The notes under the pieces: generated by a model
The model's database searches: none
What the model saw: the letters and a program-made list of their open reading frames with translations, nothing else
What the model was told of the DNA's origin: nothing
Shown here: piece after piece, positions 38,836 through 49,171 of the stretch
Layout: the number at the start of each line of letters is the position of its first letter
How positions within the stretch are numbered: the stretch's first letter is position 1
Assembly: GCF_014904745.1 (NCBI RefSeq)
Contig: NZ_JACZCS010000001.1
Span: 310,001 to 374,000 of the forward strand
Direction of reading: 5' to 3'
Source: Oricola nitratireducens
Lineage (GTDB): Bacteria > Pseudomonadota > Alphaproteobacteria > Rhizobiales > Rhizobiaceae
Length of the DNA stretch: 64,000 nucleotides
Made by a program: the position numbers and the translations under genes

Positions 38836-38963
38836 CGGCGGCTCTCCCCTTCCTCGATGCGAAGCGGCGCGATCAAACTGAAGACCCATCCTCCCCGCGC
38901 CCGCGTGATCGAAGCCTACCAACGGCGAAACCGGGGATCATTGACCCGTATCAAGTCCGGCGC

Positions 38964-40232
38964 CTAGCCGAACCGGCGCCCGGCCTCCAGGGCCAGGCCG
39001 ATACCGACGCTGCCGAACCGGTCGCCGTCGACGACTGTCGCATCGGGAACGATGTCGAGCAGGGCCTGCCTCACCGCCGGTATCGCCGTGGTGCCGCCTG
39101 TCAGGAAGATCGTCGAGATCCTGGCCGGGTCGAGCCCCGCGTCCCCTATGGCGGTTCGCATCGCTTGCTGTATCGCGCGCGTTTCCCGGCCGATGATGTC
39201 GTCGAACCCGGCGCGGTCGATGCCCACGCGCAGCCCGCGTTCGACGGCCTCGAGATCGATTTCGGTCGCCGGCGCGTCGGTCAGGTCGATCTTTGCCGCC
39301 TCGACCGCCAGCGCCAGCCTGTGGCCCAGCCGCTCGTGTAGCACATGCGACAGCCGCTCGATGAGATGCGGGCTTTCGGACAGTCTCAGATAGTCCTTGA
39401 CCTCGCGCATCACCGCCTTGTCGTAGAGCAGGTGAATCTTCTGCCAGGTCGAGAGCGAGACGAAGACGTGCCGGGGGATCGTTATCAGGCCGTCGCCGAA
39501 GTCCCTGTTGAGGCGGCTGTTCAGGCCGAGTTCCGGCATTACCTTGTCGAGGCTGGTCAGCCGATCCAGGTCGGTGCCGCCGACACGCACGCCGCCGGTC
39601 GACAGGATGTCGTTGCCCCTGTCGGCCCTGTTCCGGCCGGCGGGCGAAATCCGGACCACCGAAAAATCCGAGGTACCGCCGCCGAGGTCGGCGATGAGAG
39701 CGATTTCCTCGGTCCGGACAGCCCTCTCATAGTCCAGCGCGGCGGCGATCGGCTCGTACTGGAACGCCACATTCCGGAAGCCGGCGGCCCGGAATATCCG
39801 CTCGAGGGTCTGTTCCGCTTTCCTGTCGGCGCCGCCGTCGTCATCGATGAAATGGACGGGCCTGCCGGCAACGACCGTATCGATTTCCGACCCGCAGAAT
39901 TCCTCCGCCTTCAGCCTGATTGACCGGATAAAGCCGGCGATGATGTCGACGAATGCCACCTTCGTTCCGTTGATATAGGTGTTTTCGTCCTCGAGGCTGG
40001 TTCCCAGGATGCTTTTCAGCGCCCGCATGAACCGCCCCTCGGTATCGCCGACATAGGCCTCGATCGCGCCGCGCCCGTATTTTCGCTGCCCGTCCTCGAA
40101 ATCGAAGAACACCGTGCTCGGCATGTCGAACTTGCCGTCCTCGAGCGGCACCAGCACCGGTGTGGTGCCGTCGATGAATGCGGCCGTGCTGTTGGACGTG
40201 CCGAAATCCACGCCGATTGCGGTCTTGTTCAT
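38964..40232 (-). CDS. Hsp70 family ATPase, YegD-like
   Basis: A 422-residue actin-fold ATPase. Phosphate-1 motif VDFGTSNSTAAF, phosphate-2 LIADLGGGTSDFSV, and the adenosine motif FLTGGTTAIPAVRQAL are present. There is no C-terminal peptide-binding domain as in DnaK, so it is of the short YegD type whose clients are unknown. The ATG at MNKTAIG was chosen at the fold start. 154 bases separate it from the acetyltransferase gene. Confidence 0.85.
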   Translation of the reverse strand: MNKTAIGVDFGTSNSTAAFIDGTTPVLVPLEDGKFDMPSTVFFDFEDGQRKYGRGAIEAYVGDTEGRFMRALKSILGTSLEDENTYINGTKVAFVDIIAGFIRSIRLKAEEFCGSEIDTVVAGRPVHFIDDDGGADRKAEQTLERIFRAAGFRNVAFQYEPIAAALDYERAVRTEEIALIADLGGGTSDFSVVRISPAGRNRADRGNDILSTGGVRVGGTDLDRLTSLDKVMPELGLNSRLNRDFGDGLITIPRHVFVSLSTWQKIHLLYDKAVMREVKDYLRLSESPHLIERLSHVLHERLGHRLALAVEAAKIDLTDAPATEIDLEAVERGLRVGIDRAGFDDIIGRETRAIQQAMRTAIGDAGLDPARISTIFLTGGTTAIPAVRQALLDIVPDATVVDGDRFGSVGIGLALEAGRRFG

Positions 40233-40385
40233 GTTGGAATTTCTTTTGCTTGAATTCGCGGGCGCCAAGGATCCTGGCGTCGAGGGTCAGATGGATATGA
40301 CCGGTTTCATGACAGGGTCATGACACGGTGTCCGATGCGATGGCAATCGCGGGCGGGCGGGCGGACAGGGAGCGGCTTGAACCGG

Positions 40386-40892
40386 TTACTGCCAGACGAA
40401 GGCGACCTTGCGCAGCGGCTTGCTTTCGAAGGTCTCGAAACCCTGCGCGATGTCGCGGCCGCCATGTCCCTCGTAGAAGCGGATGGCCGTGGCGTTGTCT
40501 TCCAGCGCCCAGACGACGAGGCCGTCGCAGCCGTGGTTTTTCAGGCTCGCCTGCGCCGCGTCGAAAAGCATCGTCCCGAGTCCGATGCCCTGATATTCCG
40601 GCCGGATATAGAGCTCGTAGATCTCGCCTTCCTGCGGCAGGGCGCGGGCGCGATTGAGCCCGAAGGTGCAATAGCCGGCGATCAGGCCGCCCATGTCGAT
40701 GACCATGACGGAGGTGCCGCGCGCGATGGCGCGTTGCCACCAGCCGGCGTGGCGGCGGCCGATCATCGATCGCAGCGACTTGTGCGGGATCAGGCCTTCA
40801 TAGGCGTTGCGCCATGCCGCCGCGTGCACGTCCGCTATTTGATCGGCATCTCTGCTGGAAGCGGGCCGGATATCGACTGTGAGCGACGTCAT
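40386..40892 (-). CDS. GNAT family N-acetyltransferase
   Basis: A 168-residue GNAT protein: VDIRPASSRDADQIADVHAAAWRNAYEGLIP at the N-terminus, acetyl-CoA pyrophosphate-binding motif PEYQGIGLGTMLFDAA, and ALEDNATAIRFYEGHGG. The HAAAWRNAYEGLIP segment marks a large subgroup of uncharacterised small-molecule acetyltransferases. The start is uncertain, as an earlier in-frame ATG near 40937 exists and neither has a clear ribosome site. The 156 bases upstream hold nothing recognised. Confidence 0.85.
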   Translation of the reverse strand: MTSLTVDIRPASSRDADQIADVHAAAWRNAYEGLIPHKSLRSMIGRRHAGWWQRAIARGTSVMVIDMGGLIAGYCTFGLNRARALPQEGEIYELYIRPEYQGIGLGTMLFDAAQASLKNHGCDGLVVWALEDNATAIRFYEGHGGRDIAQGFETFESKPLRKVAFVWQ

Positions 40893-41048
40893 GATCGAGC
40901 AAACATGCTTTACTGGAGGGGTGTGGGCAAGCATCAAAACCGTTTTGTGAACGTCTATTCACACCCTGGTGTTGATTACCTGTCGAAACGGCCCCGGCGA
41001 TGGTCAGATTTCATTATTCGGATTGACAATGGATGGCGGTTTTTCTGT

Positions 41049-41648
41049 TCAGCTGCCGGTTTTTTCGCCCCGCAGCCGCGGCAGGATTTCGGTAGAGATC
41101 ACTTCGGGTGTTAGCGGGCCGACATGTTTGTAGAGGATGGTGCCGTCGCCGGACACGATGTAGGATTCCGGCACCCCGTAGACCCCCCATTCGATCGCCG
41201 CGCGGCCTGACCTGTCGGCGCCGGCGATGGCGTAGGGATTGCCGAGGCCTTCGAGGAAGCCGATGGCGTTCTTCGGCTTGTCCTTGTAGTTCAGCCCGGC
41301 GATGATGACGCCCTCCTGCTTCGAGAGCGCCAGCAGCAGCGGATGCTCCTCGCGGCAGGGCGCGCACCAGGATGCCCAGACATTGACCAGGATCGGATGG
41401 TCGGGAAATTTCGCGGGATCGAAGCCGGCCACGGGCGACCCGTCGGGCGCGGTCAGGCCGGCGATGGCGGGAAGGGCCGTCTCCGGCGCGGGTTTGCCGA
41501 TCAGCACCGAGGGGACGACCGAGGTGTCGCGGTGCGGCTTCATGAGCATGATCGCGAACAGGCCGGCCAGCGCGACGAAGGCCGCGACCGGAATGAACAC
41601 GGCCCAGTTGATCTTCCTGCCGGACGGCTTTTGCGCGGTGTCGCTCAT
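41049..41648 (-). CDS. ccmG: Thiol:disulfide protein CcmG (DsbE)
   Basis: A 199-residue membrane-anchored thioredoxin. One N-terminal membrane helix (WAVFIPVAAFVALAGLFAIML), then IGKPAPETALPAI, the active site WASWCAPCREEHPLL and the GVYGVPESYIV cis-proline region. It reduces apocytochrome c before heme attachment in System I maturation, in the periplasm. The ATG overlaps the ccmD stop (ATGA). Last gene of the ccmABCDG operon; ccmEFH are not in the window. Confidence 0.94.
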   Translation of the reverse strand: MSDTAQKPSGRKINWAVFIPVAAFVALAGLFAIMLMKPHRDTSVVPSVLIGKPAPETALPAIAGLTAPDGSPVAGFDPAKFPDHPILVNVWASWCAPCREEHPLLLALSKQEGVIIAGLNYKDKPKNAIGFLEGLGNPYAIAGADRSGRAAIEWGVYGVPESYIVSGDGTILYKHVGPLTPEVISTEILPRLRGEKTGS

Positions 41649-41815
41649 GCTCGGTGCCCGGCTCGGTCCTGCGAACGTCGGCGCACGCCGCTTTCCTCGA
41701 GCCGCTTCAGTTCGGCGAGGCGGGCGCGGCGGTCGAGCCAGAGCCACAGGCCGATGCCGCCGAGAACGATCGCGGTGAGCGTGTAGGAAACGAAAACATA
41801 TTGCGCGTGGGTCAT
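41645..41815 (-). CDS. ccmD: Heme exporter subunit CcmD
   Basis: A 56-residue small membrane protein found by translating the gap between ccmC and ccmG: MTHAQYVFVSYTLTAIVLG at the N-terminus, one helix, then a basic stretch (LDRRARLAELKRLEESG). This is the standard CcmD pattern (HAxYVxxSYxxT...L). CcmD is needed for release of holo-CcmE from the CcmABCD complex. It starts four bases after ccmC ends and overlaps ccmG by four bases. Confidence 0.92.
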   Translation of the reverse strand: MTHAQYVFVSYTLTAIVLGGIGLWLWLDRRARLAELKRLEESGVRRRSQDRAGHRA

Positions 41816-41819
41816 CGGT

Positions 41820-42605
41820 CTACTCGGCCAGAACCGGCTTGGCGGCCCCGCGCTGCTCGCGCGCGCTTGCGCGGCGCATGGAGGCGATGCGGCGGCGCCA
41901 GATCTCGGTGCGCATGGCGACCATGTGCATGAAGAAGAACAGGAGCGTGAAGCCGACCGCCATGACGAGGAGCGGCCACAGCATGCTCGGATCGATGGTC
42001 GGGCCGTCCATGCGGATGACGGCGGCGGGCTGGTGCAGCGTGTTCCACCAGTTGACCGAGAACTTGATGATCGGAATGTTGACCGTGCCGACCAGCACCA
42101 GGATCGCGACGGGACGGGCGGCCTTGACGGGATCGTCCATGGCGCGCTGCAGCGCGATGATACCGAGATACATCAGGAACAGGACGAAGACCGAGGTCAG
42201 GCGCGCGTCCCAGACCCACCAGGTGCCCCACATCGGCTTGCCCCAGAGCGAACCGGTGGCCAGCGCCAGAAAGGTGAAGGCGGCGCCGATCGGGGCGGCG
42301 GCCTTGATCGAGACATCGGCGAGCGGGTGGCGCCAGATCAGCGTGCCGAGCGCGGAGACCGCCATCACCATGTAGCCCATCATCGACAGCCAGGCGGCCG
42401 GCACATGCACATACATGATGCGCACCGTGATGCCCTGCTGGTAATCCGCCGGCGCGGTGAACGACATGTAGAGGCCGACAATCAGGATGATCGCGCTCAG
42501 CCCGCCGAGCCACGGCAGGATCTTCCCCGAATAGGAGAGGAAGCGGGTCGGGTTGGCCAGCGCCGTCAGGCTGAAACGTCGGGCCGGGGCGATCGTGTCA
42601 CTCAT
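41820..42605 (-). CDS. ccmC: Heme exporter protein CcmC
   Basis: A 261-residue six-helix membrane protein of the heme-handling family. The tryptophan-rich heme-binding motif WGTWWVWDARLTS lies on the periplasmic side, and conserved histidines are in MYVHVPAAWLS and NTLHQPAAV. It transfers heme to the chaperone CcmE. It lies between ccmB and ccmD; 82 bases separate it from ccmB, more than elsewhere in this operon. Confidence 0.95.
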   Translation of the reverse strand: MSDTIAPARRFSLTALANPTRFLSYSGKILPWLGGLSAIILIVGLYMSFTAPADYQQGITVRIMYVHVPAAWLSMMGYMVMAVSALGTLIWRHPLADVSIKAAAPIGAAFTFLALATGSLWGKPMWGTWWVWDARLTSVFVLFLMYLGIIALQRAMDDPVKAARPVAILVLVGTVNIPIIKFSVNWWNTLHQPAAVIRMDGPTIDPSMLWPLLVMAVGFTLLFFFMHMVAMRTEIWRRRIASMRRASAREQRGAAKPVLAE

Positions 42606-42687
42606 GGGAGTTTACTCATGGGCGTTTCTTAATGGGTTCCGCGAAACGGCGCAATTCTTGGCTGCTGCGCAATTTGGCCGCGCCGGG

Positions 42688-43353
42688 TCAGTCGGATGAT
42701 CCTTTCAGCGCCGCTCCGGCCGCCAGCGGCCCGAGCGCGGCAAAAAACAGGGTCAGCGCGCACATCAGCAGAAAGGGCTGCAGGAACGGCGCCGGGTCCT
42801 CGACAGCGCCATAGGCCGCCATCACGCCGAAAATAAGGACGGGAATGACGAAAGGCAGCACCATCACCGAGACCAGCAATCCGCCGCGCGGCAGGGCGAC
42901 GGCGATGGCCGCTCCGGTCGCGCCGATGAAGGTGATGGCGGGCGTGCCGGCGAGCAGCGTCGCGGTGGTGGCGGCGATGGCCGCCGGCTCCATGTTCATC
43001 AGCAGGCCGAGCGCCGGCGACACGATGACGAGCGGCAGGCCGGTCGTCAGCCAGTGGGCGACGCATTTGGCGAAGACGGTCAAGGCCAGCGGGTGCTCGT
43101 GGCCGGCCATGATCAGGAGATCGAGCGAGCCGTCCTCGCGGTCGGCCTGAAACAGACGGTCGAGGCCGAGCAGCGAGGCGAGCAACGCGCCGATCCACAA
43201 TATCGCCGGGCCGATGCGGGCGAGAAGCTTGAGATCCGGGCCGACGCCGAAGGGGACGACGGTAATCACGGCGAGAAAGAAAAGGATGCCGATCAGCATC
43301 CCGCCGCCCGCCCGCACGCCGATGCGGATATCGCGCAGGATCAGCGCCATCAT
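42688..43353 (-). CDS. ccmB: Heme exporter protein CcmB
   Basis: A 221-residue ABC-type membrane subunit with six helices: RDIRIGVRAGGGMLIGILFFLAVITVVPFGVGP at the N-terminus, LFQADREDGSLDLLI, HWLTTGLPLVI and GAAIAVALPRGGLL. It pairs with CcmA in the complex that drives release of heme-loaded CcmE. Its ATG overlaps the ccmA stop (ATGA). Confidence 0.95.
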   Translation of the reverse strand: MMALILRDIRIGVRAGGGMLIGILFFLAVITVVPFGVGPDLKLLARIGPAILWIGALLASLLGLDRLFQADREDGSLDLLIMAGHEHPLALTVFAKCVAHWLTTGLPLVIVSPALGLLMNMEPAAIAATTATLLAGTPAITFIGATGAAIAVALPRGGLLVSVMVLPFVIPVLIFGVMAAYGAVEDPAPFLQPFLLMCALTLFFAALGPLAAGAALKGSSD

Positions 43354-43964
43354 GCGGGAAGCGCCTCGCCGAATGTGAGCCGTTTCATGCCGTCGACGGC
43401 GATCGGCAGATGCGTCGCGGCGACGACGATGCCGCCGGCCTTCATGTGATCGCGCACGAGGCCGGCGAAGTGGCGCTCGGAGGCCGCGTCGAGGCCGGAG
43501 GTCGGTTCGTCGAGCAGCCAGACCGGGCGCCAGTTGAGCAAGAGCTTGGCGATCGCGATGCGGCGGCGCTGACCGGTCGACAGATAGGAAAACGGCAGGT
43601 CGGCGGTGTGTTCCAGCCCGACGGTTTGCTGCACCTCGTCGATGGCCATCGCCGGCTTGCCCGCGAAGGCCTGCCAGAAGGCGAGGTTTTCGCGCACGGT
43701 CAGCGCCGGCTTCATCGCGTTGATCGGGCCGAGATAGTGGGACGCGGCGGCGAGGTCGGTCCATTCGCCGGTCTCGTCCTCGATGCGCGCCGTGCCGTGA
43801 GCGGGCCGGAGCAGCCCCGCCATGGCGCGGATGAGCGTCGATTTTCCGGCGCCGTTCGGCCCGGTCACGACGAGGCCCTCGCCGTCGCCGAGCGAAAAGC
43901 CAATGTTCTCGAATATCAAACCGGAGCCGCGGTCGGCGGCCAGATCGTCGACGACAAGTTTCAT
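43350..43964 (-). CDS. ccmA: Cytochrome c biogenesis ATP-binding protein CcmA
   Basis: A 204-residue ABC ATPase: Walker A TGPNGAGKST, signature LSTGQRRRIAIAKLLL, Walker B VWLLDEPTSGLD, and the H-loop in AATHLP. First gene of the ccmABCDG operon, divergent from acnA with 298 bases between start codons; that gap must hold both promoters but I could not pick a convincing pair. The start at MKLVVDD was chosen because homology begins there. Confidence 0.95.
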   Translation of the reverse strand: MKLVVDDLAADRGSGLIFENIGFSLGDGEGLVVTGPNGAGKSTLIRAMAGLLRPAHGTARIEDETGEWTDLAAASHYLGPINAMKPALTVRENLAFWQAFAGKPAMAIDEVQQTVGLEHTADLPFSYLSTGQRRRIAIAKLLLNWRPVWLLDEPTSGLDAASERHFAGLVRDHMKAGGIVVAATHLPIAVDGMKRLTFGEALPA

Positions 43965-44262
43965 CGCTCGGCTACTCCCCGCCGGGCATGTGGCATGGAA
44001 TGCACGAAATAGGCAACAACCCGTGCTTTTTTGACTTTCGACGGTCTGGAAAGGGCCTAAAAACTGATCTATACGGAGCGCGACGCACCAGCGGCCGGTG
44101 CGCAAACATATTGAGCCGACCTAATTGTCGGGCCTCTTCGCGTGGCCTGGCAGGGACGGACAGCGGAAATGGTCGCACCCGCATCTTCACGGTCGCACGT
44201 TCGATGTGCATGCGGAAGAGTTCGTCCCTCGCAAGGCCAACCGAACTCGAAAGGTTAAGACC

Positions 44263-46953
<2,691 letters not shown>

Positions 46954-46979
46954 GCCGTAGCGGCATTGCTGAAATGACG

Positions 46980-47013
46980 AACCCGCCGGGCTGGAAAGCG
47001 CGGCGGGTTTTTG
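46980..47013 (+). terminator. Rho-independent terminator after acnA
   Basis: Stem AACCCGCCG/CGGCGGGTT, twelve-base loop, followed by TTTGTTT. It begins 27 bases after the acnA stop. Confidence 0.85.
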
Positions 47014-47202
47014 TTTGGCGGCGAAGGGTCATTTTGTGACCGTGTCGCGCAAGCAACTCGCCATGGCGGCGAGAAGGCGGTGAAGGCCGGTTCGCGTGAA
47101 CGGTCTGCGGCTTTCTCCGCCGATTCTGACGAAGCGACATATCCCGCGCATGGGCGATGATCGTCGCGCAGATGTCGGCGATTAGCCACCAAGCTCACCT
47201 CT

Positions 47203-47248
47203 CCTCCGTCATCCTCGGGCTCGACCCGAGGACCCATTCCGTGAAGTT
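47203..47248 (+). repeat. 46-bp REP-like palindromic repeat, left copy
   Basis: Contains the self-complementary core CCTCGGGCTCGACCCGAGG at 47213-47231, extended by CCTCCGTCAT on the left and ACCCATTCCGTGAAGTT on the right. It forms a near-perfect inverted repeat with 47572-47617. The stop codon of the GIY-YIG gene (47209-47211) and its last dozen codons fall inside it. Confidence 0.9.
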
Positions 47249-47565
47249 TCCGTCTGGCAGGGAGACGCAGGACGGTCACCAGCCGAGCCCCGATAGAGTT
47301 CTTCCCATTGGGGATTTACAGCTTCGATCAGGTCGATCTTCCATTGCCGCCGCCAGCGCTTGAGTGATTTCTCGCGCTGGATCGCATCGGTGATGTCGTC
47401 ATGTTCCTCGTACCAGACGAGGCGGACGGCGCCGTATTGCGCGGTGAAGCTCTTCTTCTTGAGCCGCTGCTTGTGGTCGTAAATGCGCTGCGACAGATCA
47501 GCGGTGACGCCGATATAGATCGTGCCGCGCTTCTTGCTCGCCAGCATGTAGACATAGCCGCCCAT
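47209..47565 (-). CDS. GIY-YIG nuclease family protein
   Basis: A 118-residue single-domain GIY-YIG protein (COG2827/YhbQ type). The signature is split as YVYML (4-8) and YIGVT (17-21), followed by catalytic R27 in DLSQRIYDHK, and E65 in QREKSLKRW, the metal-binding glutamate. The fold cuts one DNA strand and is used by UvrC and homing endonucleases; the role of these small stand-alone forms is unknown. They occur in several copies per genome in many alphaproteobacteria. The last twelve residues are encoded by the left palindromic repeat and look like read-through sequence rather than conserved fold. Confidence 0.88.
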   Translation of the reverse strand: MGGYVYMLASKKRGTIYIGVTADLSQRIYDHKQRLKKKSFTAQYGAVRLVWYEEHDDITDAIQREKSLKRWRRQWKIDLIEAVNPQWEELYRGSAGDRPASPCQTETSRNGSSGRARG

Positions 47566-47571
47566 CGTTTC

Positions 47572-47617
47572 AACTTCACGGAATGGGTCCTCGGGTCAAG
47601 CCCGAGGATGACGGAGG
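47572..47617 (-). repeat. 46-bp REP-like palindromic repeat, right copy
   Basis: Inverse orientation of the left copy, differing by a single C/T in the loop of the palindrome. It sits immediately upstream of the GIY-YIG start codon, so a ribosome site for the gene must lie in or at the edge of the repeat. Confidence 0.9.
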
Positions 47618-47742
47618 GGGGAGAGATCGCCGGTGCCCGATCTCCAGCAGGGGTATGAGAAAACTCGCCCCGAACTTATCCACCATCCTCCCGCAGCATT
47701 TATCCTTCCTCCGCACCGCGATTGGCGGCGATGGAGAAAAAC

Positions 47743-48447
47743 ATGAACTGGCCCCGGGCAATCGAACGCAACCGCGAGGCGCTTCTGCGCATCGTGGAAG
47801 CGCTGTTCGCCATGACCGGTTTATCCACCGACCTTGTCCTCGGGCCTGACCCGAGGATGCCCCGCCATCTCCACAATCACATCCTGCGCATTCTCCGTGC
47901 GGCCGAATCCGCCGTCCGCCGCCTGATCGTGATCGCCGCGCGCGATGTTGTTGTTGTGGTGGCGCCCCGCAAACAAGCCGCCACATCATCCACCACCACA
48001 ACAACCACATCCGCCGCTATCGCCCTGCCCCTGCTCGATCCGCGCAAGCGCTTCGATTTCCGCCCGCGCCGCCGCGCGAAATCCTTCCCGCGCATCTGCG
48101 TCATCGGCGTTTCCGAACCGCGCCCGATCCCTGAAATCCGGATCCCCACGCCCGACGACGAGATCGACGCGACCCGCCTTTGCCGCCGGCTCGCGGGGCT
48201 CAAACGCGCGCTGGACGATCTCCCCGGGCAGGCCAAGCGCCTCGCCCGCTGGAAAGCCAGGCGCGACCTCGGGTTGAACCGCAGCAAATATGTCTCGCCG
48301 ATGCGCCCCGGCTGGCCGCCCGGCCGCCGCAAGCGGGCGTTTCACGAAGTCGACGATATCCTCACCGAATGCCACGCGCTGGCGCTGGACCGGGAGAACG
48401 CGGCGTGCGCGGCAAGCGGGAGGGCGCATGCGCCACATGCGCCGTAA
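47743..48447 (+). CDS. Conserved hypothetical protein with inserted palindrome
   Basis: A 234-residue basic protein that I recognise only as a Hyphomicrobiales hypothetical family: MNWPRAIERNREALLRIVEALFAM, LHNHILRILRAAESAVRRLIV, ALPLLDPRKRF, and the best conserved end LAGLKRALDDLPGQAKRLARWKARR. Function unknown. Two oddities: residues LVLGPDPR are encoded by a copy of the palindrome core at 47838-47856, and residues VVVVV and a Thr run come from simple repeats at 47947-48005. GGAG precedes the ATG by six bases. Confidence 0.72.
   Translation: MNWPRAIERNREALLRIVEALFAMTGLSTDLVLGPDPRMPRHLHNHILRILRAAESAVRRLIVIAARDVVVVVAPRKQAATSSTTTTTTSAAIALPLLDPRKRFDFRPRRRAKSFPRICVIGVSEPRPIPEIRIPTPDDEIDATRLCRRLAGLKRALDDLPGQAKRLARWKARRDLGLNRSKYVSPMRPGWPPGRRKRAFHEVDDILTECHALALDRENAACAASGRAHAPHAP
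47838..47856 (+). repeat. Third copy of the palindrome core, inside a gene
   Basis: CCTCGGGCCTGACCCGAGG has the same arms as the cores of the two flanking repeats and differs only in the loop. Here it is within an open reading frame, read in frame. The flanking arms (CCTCCGTCAT and ACCCATTCC) are not conserved, so it is a shorter or older copy. Confidence 0.8.
47950..48005. repeat. Simple-sequence inverted repeat in coding region
   Basis: GTTGTTGTGGTGG (47950-47962) is repeated as its exact reverse complement at 47993-48005, with 30 bases between. Each arm lies in a longer triplet-like run (GTT/GTG and ACC/ACA), encoding poly-Val and poly-Thr. Confidence 0.7.
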
Positions 48448-48513
48448 ATGCAGAGCCGGCGGCCCTGCCGCCGCCGTGCCCGCGCGCCGCATGAATTTTT
48501 CTTCGCTAGCCAC

Positions 48514-48528
48514 TAGACGACCGGTCTA
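48514..48528. promoter_or_regulatory. Probable operator of the NemR-like repressor
   Basis: TAGACGACCGGTCTA is an inverted repeat (TAGAC-N5-GTCTA) ending 11 bases before the regulator start. The arms match the TAGAC type of site bound by NemR-like TetR proteins. Position fits autorepression and control of the downstream oxidoreductase. Confidence 0.7.
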
Positions 48529-48539
48529 CTACTTCCTAT

Positions 48540-49136
48540 ATGCCCGCCATGACCGCAGAGAACAAAACCGGTAACACCCGCCAGCGCATCCTCGATACCG
48601 GCCGTGAGCTTGTGCTCAAGGGCGGTTTCGGCGGTGTCGGGCTGAAGCAGCTGCTCGATTGCAGCGGCGTGCCGAAGGGGTCGTTCTATTACTACTTCGC
48701 CTCCAAGGAGGCCTTCGGATGCGCGCTGCTGCAGGATTATGTCGACGACTATCTCCGGCGCATGGACGCTCTGGCGCAAGAGCCGGGCAGCGCGGGCGAC
48801 AAGCTGATGCGCTTCTGGTCCGCATGGCTCGACGGCGACGAGGCCGGCGGCATCGCCGAAAGGTGCCTGGTAGTGAAACTCGGCGCGGAGGTTTCCGACC
48901 TGTCGGAGGAGATGCGCCGCATCCTCGACGACGGCGTCGCGCAACTGATCGGCCGGCTGGCGCAATTGCTTCGTGACGGCGCGGCGGACGGTTCGCTCCG
49001 GCCGCAGGCGGAGCCCGAGGTCGCGGCCCGCCTTCTCTATGCCCAGTGGCTCGGGGCGGCGATCCTGGCGAGGCTTTCGGCGGACAGGACGCCGCTGACG
49101 GATTCGCTTGAGGACATGCGCCGCCTCCTGCCCTGA
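48540..49136 (+). CDS. TetR family regulator, NemR-like
   Basis: A 198-residue TetR protein resembling Escherichia coli NemR along its length: TRQRILDTGRELVLKGGFGGVGLKQLLDCSGVPKGSFYYYFASKEAFG, and RCLVVKLGAEVSDLSEEMR in the sensor domain, where NemR has its redox-sensing cysteine. Cys109 here (Cys106 if translation starts at the second ATG, 48549) aligns with that residue. NemR responds to reactive chlorine and electrophiles such as N-ethylmaleimide. A palindromic operator lies upstream and an oxidoreductase gene follows after 35 bases. Confidence 0.85.
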   Translation: MPAMTAENKTGNTRQRILDTGRELVLKGGFGGVGLKQLLDCSGVPKGSFYYYFASKEAFGCALLQDYVDDYLRRMDALAQEPGSAGDKLMRFWSAWLDGDEAGGIAERCLVVKLGAEVSDLSEEMRRILDDGVAQLIGRLAQLLRDGAADGSLRPQAEPEVAARLLYAQWLGAAILARLSADRTPLTDSLEDMRRLLP

Positions 49137-49171
49137 CTTTCAATTTTCATTCGCAATCCAAGGAGATACCC

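Larger units (their letters stand above)
47203..47617. mobile_element. Candidate GIY-YIG cassette bounded by inverted repeats
   Basis: Two 46-base copies of one sequence in opposite orientation bracket a single GIY-YIG gene; they differ at one base (45/46 identical). The start codon lies seven bases inside the right copy and the stop codon lies within the left copy, so the unit is exactly gene plus repeats. No transposase and no target-site duplication were recognised. Calling it mobile is inference. Confidence 0.45.

Noticed and set aside
43965-44262. Specific ccmA and acnA promoters in the divergent gap
   Set aside because: A TTGACT at 44031 looks like a -35 element but no -10 element lies at a proper distance.
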